Source: Lachnospiraceae bacterium (lineage in GTDB: Bacteria > Bacillota > Clostridia > Lachnospirales > Lachnospiraceae). Taken from it: a DNA stretch of 64,000 nucleotides. Position 1 is the first letter of the stretch, and each line of letters starts with the position of its first letter. This document shows, one piece after another, positions 54,142 to 63,152 of this stretch. The notes under the pieces were generated by a model that made no database searches, was not told the origin of the DNA, and saw nothing but the letters and a program-made list of their open reading frames with translations. Both the position numbers and the translations under genes were made by a program. The stretch is from NCBI GenBank assembly GCA_902363445.1, contig CABJAB010000004.1, positions 1 to 64,000 of the forward strand, read 5' to 3'.

Positions 54142-56784
54142 CTATTTCGTTTCAAACCAGCTGTATCCTGTGTTCAAATCCACTTCAAGGGGCACCGACA
54201 GCTCGGCCGCGCCGTCCATCTCTTCCTTCAGTATTCGTTCAACCTGCTCGACTTCATCCTCCGCCGCCTCTACCAGAAGCTCGTCATGAATCTGGAGAAT
54301 CAGCCTGGACCTGAGCTTCTCCCTGCGAAGCCTCCTGTCCACACCGATCATCGCGATCTTCATGATATCGGCCGCCGTCCCCTGAATAGGACTGTTCATG
54401 GCGACCCTCTCTCCGAAATTTCTCTGCATAAAGTTGGAGGAAGACAGCTCCGGCACGGGACGTCTGCGGCCGAATAAGGTCGTCACAAATCCCTTCTCCT
54501 TGCCTGAATCCACCAGGCCGTCCAAAAAGGCCTTGACTCCCGGATAAGTTTCAAAATACTGCTTGATATAATCAAGCGCTTCCTGCCTGGTTATGCTTAG
54601 GCCTTCACTGAGTCCAAAGGCACTGATGCCGTATACGATCCCAAAATTGACTGCTTTGGCGTTCCCTCTCTGAAGAGGCGTCACCTCGTCAAAGGGCACA
54701 TGGAACACCTGTGACGCCGTCATCCTGTGGATATCCTCCGCCTGATGATATGCTTCGATGAGCCGGCTGTCCCCCGACATGTGAGCCAGAATCCGCAGCT
54801 CGATCTGGGAATAATCCGCGTCTACAAATACACAGCCTTCCTTCGGTACGAATACCTTGCGGATTTCCCGTCCTAAAGCCATCCTGACCGGGATGTTCTG
54901 GAGGTTTGGCTCCGTGCTGCTGATACGGCCGGTAGCCGTAATGGTCTGGTTAAACTTTCCGTGGATTCTTCCGTCCTCTCCGATATATACAGCCAGGCCG
55001 TCGGCATAGGTGGATTTCAGTTTCGTAAGCTGCCTGTACTCCAGGATCTTTGCCACCAGGGGCTGTTCAGGCGCCAGTTTTTCCAGAATGTCGGCGGACG
55101 TGGAATATCCCGTCTTTGTCTTTTTTCCATAGGGCAGCTTCAGCTTCTCGAACAGGATCACTCCCAGCTGCTTGGGAGAATTGATATTGAAGGTTTCTCC
55201 GGAAAGCTCATATATTTCTATCTCCAGGCGTTCGATCTGGACCCTCAGCGTTTCTCCGTAAACCCGGAGCGCCTCTTTTTCCACCTGGATGCCCTCTTTC
55301 TCCATGTGGTAAAGGCTGTAGATCAAAGGCATCTCAATATTTCGAAACAGCGGCTCCATGCCGGTTTCCCGAAGCTTTGTGAGCAGGATTTCTCCCGACG
55401 CCATGGCCGTGTATGCCGAATAGCAGAAACACGTGATACAGCTCTCTTTTTTATCCTGAAGGGCCGTCCGGAAAGGAACCTTCCCGAGCAGGTCCGTCCT
55501 GGAAGGGACCGTCAGCTCCAGATATTCTCTGGCCAGATCATCATACACATACGCGCTTTTCAGAGGATTGAGCAGATACCCCGCCACACCGGCGTCATAT
55601 ACTCCTTCTGTTTCTTCTATGTCCAGATAGGGAAGCGCCTCCTTTAAATCCAGCATCCATGTATCTTTCCCGCGAAGGCACAGCTGCCCGGCCTTTCCGG
55701 CCAGGTACTCTCCGGTCAGAAAACCGGACGCCTCCAGGAAATAGATATCTTCTTCCCCAAAAGCCAGAGACAGACCGAGAAGCTCTCCATCTTCCACCAC
55801 CAGCTGCATTCCGATCCGCTCTGCTTCCATGGCTTTCTCGAACGCCAGCTCCGCGCCCTCCAGATCATCGAGGAATAAAAAAGCCCGCTCCACCGAATTC
55901 TGAGTCTGGCATCCCGCTTCAAACCGTTTCAGCAGGCTTCTCAGCTCCAGACGCTTCATGATCTCATAAGCCTCCGGAGTGAACAGCTTGCCTATCCTGG
56001 ACTGCTCCAGAGAAAATTCCACAGGACATTCTCTGTCGATCCTTGCCAGCGTCTGGGACAGCTCCGCCATTTCCCTGCCCGCCGCCAGCGCTTTCTGCGC
56101 CCTGGCCGGCTTTACATTGTCCACATCCGCATAAATGGCTTCCAGACTGTGATATTTCTGGATCAAGGCAAACGCTGTCTTTTCCCCAATGCCAGGGACA
56201 CCTGGAATATTATCGGAGGAATCTCCCATAAGCGCCTTTACGTCCACAAACTCCGACGGGGTCACTCCAAGCTTTTCTATTACGTCCTTTTCCAAATAAT
56301 CCTCAACGGCAGTCGTCCCGCCCTTCGTTTTTGGTATCCGGATCTTTGTCCTGCCGCTCGCCAGCTGCAGCATGTCCCTGTCTCCGGAAACCAGAACAAC
56401 GTCCAGCCCCTCTTTCTCACATCGGGCCGACAGCGTCCCTAGAATATCATCTGCCTCGTAGCCGGGAAGCTCCGCCGCCTGGATTCCCATCGCCTTAAGC
56501 ACATCCTTCGTCAGAGGCACCTGCTCGTGCAGCTCCTCCGGCATTCCCTTCCGTGTCCCTTTATACGCTTCATACATTTCATGGCGGAAGGTCGGGGCTT
56601 TTACATCAAAAGCCACAGTTATATACTGCGGCTGTTCTTCGTCGATAATCTTCAGTAAAATGTTCAAAAAACCGTATACGGCGTTGGTATGGAGCCCCTC
56701 AAAATTGGTCATACCCATGTTGACGCCATAATAAGCCCTATTCAAAATGCTGTGTCCGTCAATCAATACGATTTTTTCTCTCAT
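54142..56784 (-). CDS. polA: DNA polymerase I with degenerate proofreading domain
   Basis: An 880-residue enzyme: N-terminal 5'-3' exonuclease (LIDGHSILNRAYYG; VSGDRDMLQLA), a middle 3'-5' exonuclease-like region (about 300-480), and the polymerase (DADYSQIELRILAHMSGD; QIHDELLVE). In the middle region the expected D-x-E of motif I is replaced (ERIGMQLVVEDGELLGL), so proofreading is probably lost, as in Bacillus and Thermus Pol I. It is followed by coaE. Confidence 0.95.
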   Translation of the reverse strand: MREKIVLIDGHSILNRAYYGVNMGMTNFEGLHTNAVYGFLNILLKIIDEEQPQYITVAFDVKAPTFRHEMYEAYKGTRKGMPEELHEQVPLTKDVLKAMGIQAAELPGYEADDILGTLSARCEKEGLDVVLVSGDRDMLQLASGRTKIRIPKTKGGTTAVEDYLEKDVIEKLGVTPSEFVDVKALMGDSSDNIPGVPGIGEKTAFALIQKYHSLEAIYADVDNVKPARAQKALAAGREMAELSQTLARIDRECPVEFSLEQSRIGKLFTPEAYEIMKRLELRSLLKRFEAGCQTQNSVERAFLFLDDLEGAELAFEKAMEAERIGMQLVVEDGELLGLSLAFGEEDIYFLEASGFLTGEYLAGKAGQLCLRGKDTWMLDLKEALPYLDIEETEGVYDAGVAGYLLNPLKSAYVYDDLAREYLELTVPSRTDLLGKVPFRTALQDKKESCITCFCYSAYTAMASGEILLTKLRETGMEPLFRNIEMPLIYSLYHMEKEGIQVEKEALRVYGETLRVQIERLEIEIYELSGETFNINSPKQLGVILFEKLKLPYGKKTKTGYSTSADILEKLAPEQPLVAKILEYRQLTKLKSTYADGLAVYIGEDGRIHGKFNQTITATGRISSTEPNLQNIPVRMALGREIRKVFVPKEGCVFVDADYSQIELRILAHMSGDSRLIEAYHQAEDIHRMTASQVFHVPFDEVTPLQRGNAKAVNFGIVYGISAFGLSEGLSITRQEALDYIKQYFETYPGVKAFLDGLVDSGKEKGFVTTLFGRRRPVPELSSSNFMQRNFGERVAMNSPIQGTAADIMKIAMIGVDRRLRREKLRSRLILQIHDELLVEAAEDEVEQVERILKEEMDGAAELSVPLEVDLNTGYSWFETK

Positions 56785-56812
56785 ATCCGATTCCTTTTTC
56801 TTCCTTGATCTT

Positions 56813-57175
56813 TTATAATATTCCCATATCGGCGAACAAGCGCAGCTGCAAAAAAACAGCCAGCATGATACACCAGAAAGCCACCGTATACACCACGTAA
56901 CGGAACCCCTGGAAAAAATGGCGTTTTTTTATCAGAAGCTCCGACTGGTACAATTCCTCCTCCAAGGCCCCGTCCAGGTCATACAGCTCATTGATTTCCT
57001 GATCGTCATGTTCCAGTTGTGAAAGCCCCACATATATCGTATAATAAATATTCAGTTCTTCCCTGCATTCCTCACATTCGTTTATATGGGAAACAAAGGC
57101 CTCCAGCTCCTCCGTGGGGAGCTTTCCGTCAATATAGTCCGTGATCTGGGCCTGGACTTCCATGCATCTGGTCAT
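56813..57175 (-). CDS. Zinc-finger membrane protein, anti-sigma-factor-like
   Basis: A 120-residue protein with an N-terminal zf-HC2-type motif (HINECEECREEL, H-X3-C-X2-C), an acidic linker and one C-terminal membrane segment (FRYVVYTVAFWCIMLAVFL). The arrangement resembles anti-sigma factors, but no sigma factor gene is adjacent. It is 28 bp upstream of polA on the same strand. Role unknown. Confidence 0.75.
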   Translation of the reverse strand: MTRCMEVQAQITDYIDGKLPTEELEAFVSHINECEECREELNIYYTIYVGLSQLEHDDQEINELYDLDGALEEELYQSELLIKKRHFFQGFRYVVYTVAFWCIMLAVFLQLRLFADMGIL

Positions 57176-57350
57176 ATAATGCCCTCTTTCTATGTGATTC
57201 TTTCGCTATTATATCATGTCTTCTTATATTTTTATAGAGGATATCCTTAAGAAAAAGGAGCCCTTCCTTTTCTTGCTATAATTCAAATAATCTTGTAAAA
57301 AGATGAAAACCAAAAAGCTGTCCTATTCTCTGTCATAATTTGGCTAAATC

Positions 57351-57357
57351 TGTCGAA
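57351..57357 (+). promoter_or_regulatory. Spo0A box (TGTCGAA)
   Basis: An exact match to the 0A box TGNCGAA, 67 bp upstream of a gene for a Spo0A-type DNA-binding domain. The 248-bp gap (57176-57423) also contains an A/T-rich hairpin near 57250 and no gene. Confidence 0.55.
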
Positions 57358-57423
57358 TTCATGGTAATAATTTCCTTTATTTCTTATATTTCTCTTATAT
57401 AAAGAATTAGGAGGAGATATGAT

Positions 57424-57756
57424 ATGAAAAAGATGTACGAATTATTACAGACAGTCGGGGTATCCAAAAGCTACCAAGGCTATCCCTACTTTGTACTGGC
57501 AGTAGAGATGGTGATGGAAGATGAATCAAGACTATGCAACATCCGCAAAGATGTGTACTTCCCGATTGCCATTCGATATAAAGAGGATGTTCAGAATATT
57601 GAACGGGATATCAGGACCATACGGGACGTGATCATGAGAAACGGAGGGGAAGACTTTCTCACGGAACTTTCCGGAGGAAAATTCAGCCATACCAAGAGTC
57701 CATATCCCAGGGAAATTATCGAAATATTTGCGGAATATCTGAAAAATCAAACTTAA
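57424..57756 (+). CDS. Stand-alone Spo0A C-terminal-like DNA-binding domain
   Basis: A 110-residue protein that aligns by eye with the Spo0A effector domain: SYQGYPYFVLAVEMVMEDE matches the GYxYLxxAIxMV region and KEDVQNIERDIRTIRDVI matches the recognition helix (SRVERAIRHAIEVAW). It has no receiver domain, so it cannot be phosphorylated like Spo0A. It could compete with or assist Spo0A at 0A boxes. AGGAGG lies 9 nt before the ATG. Confidence 0.78.
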   Translation: MKKMYELLQTVGVSKSYQGYPYFVLAVEMVMEDESRLCNIRKDVYFPIAIRYKEDVQNIERDIRTIRDVIMRNGGEDFLTELSGGKFSHTKSPYPREIIEIFAEYLKNQT

Positions 57757-57783
57757 TAACGGAACAGAAAGGACTACGACGCA

Positions 57784-58602
57784 GTGTTCAAAATCGGTGA
57801 ATTCTCCAAGCTGACGCAAGTATCCATCCGGATGCTGCGCTACTATGACGAAACAGGACTGTTAAAACCAGCACAGACAGATCCATACACGGGATACCGC
57901 ATGTATTCTGCCGATCAGATACCGGTCCTCAATAAAATCCTGTTCTTAAGGGACAGCGGTTTTAATGTGGCGGAAATCTCCGAGGCCCTGAAACACAGCT
58001 CTTCCGATTTCATCCTCCGGCAGTTTGAAAAAAAACAGGCAGAAATAAAAGATAACATTTTGTCTGAACAGGCGAAGCTGGAAAAAATTGCATTGGCTCA
58101 AAAAAATATCCTGTCTGATAAAAATGAGATGCATTATCAGGTTTCCCTTAAGTCAGTCCCCGGCCATCATGTCCTTTCACTGAGGAAAATCATACCAGAT
58201 TATTATGCTGAAAGCAAGCTGTGGCAGGAAATGTCCCGGTTCGTGACAGAGCATAAGATATCTGTTTCCCGGGATACCTTTTCCATCTATCACGACCCGG
58301 ACTATCGGGAAAAGGACGTCGATGTAGAATTATGCGCTCTGACGGAAACAACAGGAGACGATTGTGAAGGGTTCGTCTACCGGGAAACGGAACCGGTGCC
58401 TGTCATGGCCTGTTCCATGGTATACGGCCCTTTCGAAAATATTGCCGGCGCCTATCTCTCAATGGCGGACTGGCTTCAAAAGCACAGCCTCTACCGCATG
58501 ACCGGACAGAGCAGGCAGATCGTGCACCGGGGCCCCTGGAATGAAGACAGCTCCCGGAACTATCTGACAGAAATCCAGATACCTCTGGAAGAAACCACTT
58601 GA
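57784..58602 (+). CDS. MerR family transcriptional regulator with GyrI-like domain
   Basis: A 272-residue protein: MerR HTH (FKIGEFSKLTQVSIRMLRYYDETG), a coiled coil near 80-110, and a C-terminal GyrI-like ligand-binding domain (about 120-270). The start is a GTG at 57784 with AAAGGA 10 nt upstream. trmO follows in the same direction. Such regulators respond to bulky hydrophobic compounds; the inducer here is unknown. Confidence 0.87.
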   Translation: MFKIGEFSKLTQVSIRMLRYYDETGLLKPAQTDPYTGYRMYSADQIPVLNKILFLRDSGFNVAEISEALKHSSSDFILRQFEKKQAEIKDNILSEQAKLEKIALAQKNILSDKNEMHYQVSLKSVPGHHVLSLRKIIPDYYAESKLWQEMSRFVTEHKISVSRDTFSIYHDPDYREKDVDVELCALTETTGDDCEGFVYRETEPVPVMACSMVYGPFENIAGAYLSMADWLQKHSLYRMTGQSRQIVHRGPWNEDSSRNYLTEIQIPLEETT

Positions 58603-58662
58603 CTCTCCCACCGTGTCATGGTTTACACTCCATTCAGAAGCAGACAAGAAATGGAGGAATTT

Positions 58663-59142
58663 ATGATGAAACAATTTTTGGTAAACCCGATCGGCCGGAT
58701 CCATGTCCGTGATGAAGCCATGTCCCTGGAACTGGACAAACAGTTCATCCCCGCTTTAACAGCCTTAGATGGATTCTCCCATTTAAACGTCCTGTGGTGG
58801 TTCAGTGACTTTGATACAAAAGAAGCCAGGCAGACTCTCCAGGCATCAAAACCTTATAAAAGATCACCCGAAATAATGGGAATCTTCGCCACCAGAGCGC
58901 CTGCGCGCCCGAATCCGATCGCGTTGTCCACCGCGGGAATTCTTCACATTGACCATGAAAAGGGCATTATCTTACTGGATTATATCGATGCTTTTGACAA
59001 CACGCCTCTTCTGGACATCAAACCATATACTCCGAGCCTTGACCGCGTAGACGCACCCGGGCTGCCGGATTGGTGCCGCCATTGGCCGCACAGCGTCGAA
59101 CAGTCAGGTGAATTTGACTGGGAAAAAGAATTCAATTTTTAA
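58663..59142 (+). CDS. trmO: tRNA (N6-threonylcarbamoyladenosine37-N6)-methyltransferase TrmO family
   Basis: A 159-residue member of the YaeB/TrmO family: VNPIGRIHVRDEAMSLEL and the signature ATRAPARPNPIALSTAGIL, with D-rich YIDAFDNTPLLDIKPYTP. TrmO methylates t6A37 in tRNA-Thr. The start is one of two adjacent ATG codons after GGAGG. Its link to a MerR regulator leaves open a role other than tRNA methylation. Confidence 0.85.
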   Translation: MMKQFLVNPIGRIHVRDEAMSLELDKQFIPALTALDGFSHLNVLWWFSDFDTKEARQTLQASKPYKRSPEIMGIFATRAPARPNPIALSTAGILHIDHEKGIILLDYIDAFDNTPLLDIKPYTPSLDRVDAPGLPDWCRHWPHSVEQSGEFDWEKEFNF

Positions 59143-59145
59143 ATA

Positions 59146-59173
59146 CATCCGCAGCTTCAAACGGCTGCGGATG
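59146..59173 (+). terminator. trmO terminator
   Basis: A perfect 10-bp GC-rich stem (59146-59155 with 59164-59173) with an 8-nt loop and a moderate T-rich tail. Confidence 0.75.
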
Positions 59174-59291
59174 TCCTGTTTCCTCCTCGCGAATAGTTAT
59201 CGCCCTTTCGATAAATACTAACAAAGAAAATAGAATAAACCGTTTGTCTAAATATCGTTCCGAATAAAAATTCAACAGGAGGAAAACGCAT

Positions 59292-59588
59292 ATGACTGTA
59301 AAATATCAGGAGGCAGAAAGCCTTCCCATGAATGCCCTCAGCGAAATCCCCACGCCTAACGCCGATGCCAAAAAGATCACGGGTCTGGTAAAACACAGCG
59401 GTAAGATTTCAGGATACCAGCTGTCCGACGGACGGATCGTGAACAAAGCGGAAGGAGTAGAGCTCGCAAAGCAGGGAGAAATCCAGGGAGTCGGAATTTC
59501 TTCACGAAACGGCAATGAGTATCTGAAATCTCTTCCCGACGATACAGAAAGCAACAATCTGGGAAATCTCCCCACCGTGACCAATTAA
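59292..59588 (+). CDS. DUF3892 domain protein
   Basis: A 98-residue protein whose central part (KKITGLVKHSGKISGYQL, then KAEGVELAKQGEIQGVGIS) matches DUF3892. AGGAGG precedes the ATG. It is monocistronic between two terminator-like hairpins. Upstream, GAATA (59191-59195), 18 nt and AATACTA (59214-59220) resemble a forespore sigma-G/F promoter, but the match is imperfect. Function unknown. Confidence 0.72.
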   Translation: MTVKYQEAESLPMNALSEIPTPNADAKKITGLVKHSGKISGYQLSDGRIVNKAEGVELAKQGEIQGVGISSRNGNEYLKSLPDDTESNNLGNLPTVTN

Positions 59589-59660
59589 AATTTACAGTCA
59601 AAAGAGCTGCTCTTTCTTTAACGATTGAAAATCATAAAGGCGGCAGCTCTTCTTGATGCA

Positions 59661-59689
59661 TTGCCCATATCAACGAAAACTGATATAAT
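59661..59689 (+). promoter_or_regulatory. Promoter of the nuclease-STAND gene
   Basis: TTGCCC (59661-59666), 17 nt, perfect TATAAT (59684-59689). A short inverted repeat TAGTT-GG-AACTA at 59699-59710 covers the expected transcription start and could be an operator. Confidence 0.72.
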
Positions 59690-59735
59690 AAAGCAGTAAT
59701 AGTTGGAACTACAGATTGGGCGGAGGTGTCAGAGC

Positions 59736-62195
59736 ATGCTGAATTTTTTTACGTTAGAACCGAAAGAGTTTGCAGAATTATCCAGAGATATTTTACAGAA
59801 AATAGTCAAAAAAACTCTTTATCTGACGGATGGTCCCTATGATGAAGGTATTGATTTTACAGATAATCCTCAAAATCCCAGAATCATTGGCCAGGCTAAG
59901 AATTTTATTATCACCCCCATAGATAAATTGATGCGTGAATTGGAAGAGGAAAAAGAACGTGTGAGCAAGCTGCGGCCAGAAGCCTATTATTTGTTCTTGC
60001 CAAAAAATCTCACTCGGAAGCGTCTGGAAAAAATCGTAAACTTATTTAATCCAGTCACAAGGTTTGATTTTGAACATATTTTTACTCTTGGTAAAATGGA
60101 TGAACTGCTTCAAAAAAAGGAATATAGAGATATCCTTGAGAAACACCCGAAACTTTGGAACTTTTCCATGGATATCCTCAGCAGAGCGCTACATAAAAAT
60201 ATTGATTTTGACACACGGGAAATGCTCTTGAATATCCAATCATTCAGTGAATTTGTGCCTACGGAGAGTTATTGCGCGTGCATTGAACTGCTGGAGCAGG
60301 ATCACGCTATCCTTCTGCAGGGTGCGCCGGGTACAGGAAAAACTGTGATCTCGCGTCGGATTGCTTTGGAACTGGCACAGCAGGGGTATCAGGTCCGCTA
60401 TACGACAGACGGAAACTTGCGTGATATAAAGGGCATCCTCTCGCAGGATGACACGCCGGAACTGATCCTGCTGGACGATTTTCTGGGACAAATGTACGTA
60501 ACACTTGATCCAGGCAAAGCCGGTGAGCTTGAGACACTGCTGCATTTTGTCCAGCGCAGCAAACATAAGCGGATTCTCCTAAACTCACGTATTACGGTTC
60601 TGCAGGAAGCTGAACGGAGCATACCTCTCTTCACCCGGATTTTTTCCAATCTCAAAAAAATCAAAGTTGACGAACTGACAGAATATGAAAAAGCCCGCAT
60701 ACTCCACAACACTCTAAAAAAGCAGTGTGGTGACTGCCCAAAGGTCTATCGTTACATTGCCTCCGAGGGACGATACTGGAATATTATTCATCACCGCAAC
60801 TTTAATCCACGGATCATCGGTATGATAGCCGCCATGACAGCAAGCCTGTCCGATCCAAAAGACTTATATGACCGCCTGCTGGAACTGCTCAATGATCCGG
60901 CAAATATCTGGGCGCAGGAATTTGAGCAAAATCTCCGCCCAGAGGACCGGCTCCTATTGACGACCCTATATTCTCTGACAAATACGAACGTGGATTTCGC
61001 TCTATTGGAAGCATGTTACGCCGCACGAATCAGAACCATGCCGGGAATCGATAAAACGGTCAACCAGGCAGAAAACGCACTGAAGCGTCTGAATCGTTCC
61101 ATGCTTCGACAGACCTGGGATGAGACGCGGAAAATATCCGTGCTGAATCCTTCTGTCAATGACTTTCTGTCCCAATACATACGGCGGCACCCGCTGGAGC
61201 AGGAAGCTATTATCGCCTCAGCAGTCTATTTCGAACAGATATATAAGATCATGCATGGAAATTCCATACAAAATATTCTAAACTCTCCGGCACTGCTTGC
61301 ACTGGTAGAACAAAAGTTTGAAGATCATTCACTCCTCGATCTGCGTTTCCAGGATGATACATATTTGGGCAATATTCTGGCTTATCAGTGTATTGTACGG
61401 CAGCCCTTGCTGGATGACGTGTACCGCGACAAATTAATCAGCCTTCTCCGACAGGGAGCTGTCGATAACTATCGCCCGTTTTTACTGAACGGCTGTCTGT
61501 CCTATATTCTGCCGCTGTTTTCAAAACCGCTGTTTTCCTACTATCAAATGGAGCGTAATTTGTCGGACAACGTTTTTGTAGATAGTTTGATGCAAAGCGC
61601 TCAAGATTCTAACGAACTGCTCCAGGTGCTGTCTCTCATCTGGTCTGTGTTCTCTGATCCGGTACAAAAATATGACTATGATCTTTCGTACTTCCGGCAA
61701 AAAGCTGCGGAGTATACAGAAAACCAATTGCTGGACGAGGTTGGTGATTTTAATACGTTTTGTATACAAAAATACGACCAATCGAAATTTGACCATTTGG
61801 TGCGGGAGATTCCCGCGGATATGCCCATAGAAGATGTCATTGATTATTTTGAATATGAATTGAGTACATTTCTGGAAGACGATCTGACTGATCAATTTGT
61901 AGAGTGCGTGATTCGCAGCATTCAAGATGTACTGGAAGCACAGCCATGGTTTGATGGAAAAATCAGTATTGACCGGGATATTGTACTGATTGATCAAGAT
62001 ATCTGGGGTAGAGCAGAAATTATGATCGATAATGCGTTATACGACTATTTACCACGGGAGACATACGACACTTATACTGTCCAACGACGAGAAGCCAGCG
62101 ATAATCTGCGCCTGGAGCGCAGCAGCATGGAATATTGGAATAATACAGAAAAGGAAAACCAAGATCTCCAGATCTGCTCTCTGTTTACAGAGTAA
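59736..62195 (+). CDS. Restriction-endonuclease-like/STAND ATPase fusion, putative antiphage protein
   Basis: An 819-residue protein. Residues 1-60 show an Mrr-like nuclease pattern (DEGIDF with Asp40, then GQAKNF with Gln53 and Lys55, a D...QxK active site). Residues 190-250 hold a STAND/nSTAND3-type P-loop: Walker A GAPGTGKT (196-203) and Walker B ELILLDDF (Asp247-Asp248). The remaining 500 residues or so are helical, and may sense the trigger. This effector-NTPase-sensor order is that of Avs-like defence proteins, though Avs are usually longer. The start at 59736 has GGAGG 9 nt upstream. A WYL regulator lies 48 bp downstream. Base use looks more AT-rich than neighbours. Confidence 0.78.
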   Translation: MLNFFTLEPKEFAELSRDILQKIVKKTLYLTDGPYDEGIDFTDNPQNPRIIGQAKNFIITPIDKLMRELEEEKERVSKLRPEAYYLFLPKNLTRKRLEKIVNLFNPVTRFDFEHIFTLGKMDELLQKKEYRDILEKHPKLWNFSMDILSRALHKNIDFDTREMLLNIQSFSEFVPTESYCACIELLEQDHAILLQGAPGTGKTVISRRIALELAQQGYQVRYTTDGNLRDIKGILSQDDTPELILLDDFLGQMYVTLDPGKAGELETLLHFVQRSKHKRILLNSRITVLQEAERSIPLFTRIFSNLKKIKVDELTEYEKARILHNTLKKQCGDCPKVYRYIASEGRYWNIIHHRNFNPRIIGMIAAMTASLSDPKDLYDRLLELLNDPANIWAQEFEQNLRPEDRLLLTTLYSLTNTNVDFALLEACYAARIRTMPGIDKTVNQAENALKRLNRSMLRQTWDETRKISVLNPSVNDFLSQYIRRHPLEQEAIIASAVYFEQIYKIMHGNSIQNILNSPALLALVEQKFEDHSLLDLRFQDDTYLGNILAYQCIVRQPLLDDVYRDKLISLLRQGAVDNYRPFLLNGCLSYILPLFSKPLFSYYQMERNLSDNVFVDSLMQSAQDSNELLQVLSLIWSVFSDPVQKYDYDLSYFRQKAAEYTENQLLDEVGDFNTFCIQKYDQSKFDHLVREIPADMPIEDVIDYFEYELSTFLEDDLTDQFVECVIRSIQDVLEAQPWFDGKISIDRDIVLIDQDIWGRAEIMIDNALYDYLPRETYDTYTVQRREASDNLRLERSSMEYWNNTEKENQDLQICSLFTE

Positions 62196-62243
62196 AAACC
62201 AGATCAAAACAAAAACACTATGTTCAGATCATAGAGGAATAAT

Positions 62244-63146
62244 ATGAAAATCGACCGTTTGATCGGCATCATTACAATCTTGCTGCAGCAGGATAAAATA
62301 ACAGCGCCGGAGCTGGCCGAAAGGTTTGAAGTTTCCAGGCGGACCATAAACAGAGATATCGAAGACATCTGTAAGGCGGGAATTCCTCTCATTACCACCC
62401 AGGGATATGGAGGAGGCATCTCCATTGACGACAGATACAAAATAGACAGATCCTTCTTTACAGATGAGGAACTGCAGACAATTTTCGCCGGATTAAAAGG
62501 AATCGACAGCGTATCAAAAACCTCATATTTGAAAACACTCCTTGAAAAGCTCTCAGACAAAGAAAACCGCGTGATATCAGAGGACATCATAATCCTCGAC
62601 CTGGCATCCCACTATCAGAAACCGCTCACAAGGAAAATAGAACTCATAAAATATGCGATCCGGGAACGGCGTCTCCTTTCTTTCCATTACTATTATTCAA
62701 AGGGTGAACAGCTAAAAAGAATCGAGCCCTATCATCTGATCTTCAAATGGTCCTCCTGGTATGTCTTTGGCTACTGTCCGGACAGACAAGGCTACCGTCT
62801 CTTTAAACTGAACCGGCTTTGGGAGCTTCAAGTCATGGAAGAAACCTATTTGGTCAGAACCATACCGGAAACAGAACTGGAGCTTGATGACTATTTCACC
62901 TCTGGTTCCATACATTTAAAAGCCCTGTTCGCCCCCAGTGAAAAGTACCGGCTGATTGAAGAATACGGCATCGGCTGCTTTTCTTCCATCGAAAGCGGCG
63001 AGCTGCTTCTTGAGCGCGATTTTACAAACTATGAAAATATGCGCGAATGGATATTCAGCTTCGGCGACAAGGTACGTATCGTGGAGCCCGACGAGCTGAA
63101 AACCGACCGAAAAAAGCAGGCCGAGCAGATATTGAAAATGGATTAA
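62244..63146 (+). CDS. HTH-WYL transcriptional regulator (YafY type)
   Basis: A 300-residue protein with an N-terminal HTH_11 winged helix (MKIDRLIGIITILLQQDK ... FEVSRRTINRDIEDI) and a C-terminal WYL domain (RRLLSFHYYYSKGE ... WYVFGYCPDRQGYRLFKLNR). WYL regulators sense ligands such as nucleic acid fragments and control several defence systems. It starts 48 bp after the nuclease-STAND gene on the same strand, so regulation of that gene is plausible but inferred. GAGGA precedes the ATG. Confidence 0.88.
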   Translation: MKIDRLIGIITILLQQDKITAPELAERFEVSRRTINRDIEDICKAGIPLITTQGYGGGISIDDRYKIDRSFFTDEELQTIFAGLKGIDSVSKTSYLKTLLEKLSDKENRVISEDIIILDLASHYQKPLTRKIELIKYAIRERRLLSFHYYYSKGEQLKRIEPYHLIFKWSSWYVFGYCPDRQGYRLFKLNRLWELQVMEETYLVRTIPETELELDDYFTSGSIHLKALFAPSEKYRLIEEYGIGCFSSIESGELLLERDFTNYENMREWIFSFGDKVRIVEPDELKTDRKKQAEQILKMD

Positions 63147-63152
63147 ATGACA

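Noticed and set aside
59661..63146. Prophage or integrative element carrying the STAND and WYL genes
   Set aside because: No integrase, attachment repeat, tRNA target or phage structural gene is visible nearby.
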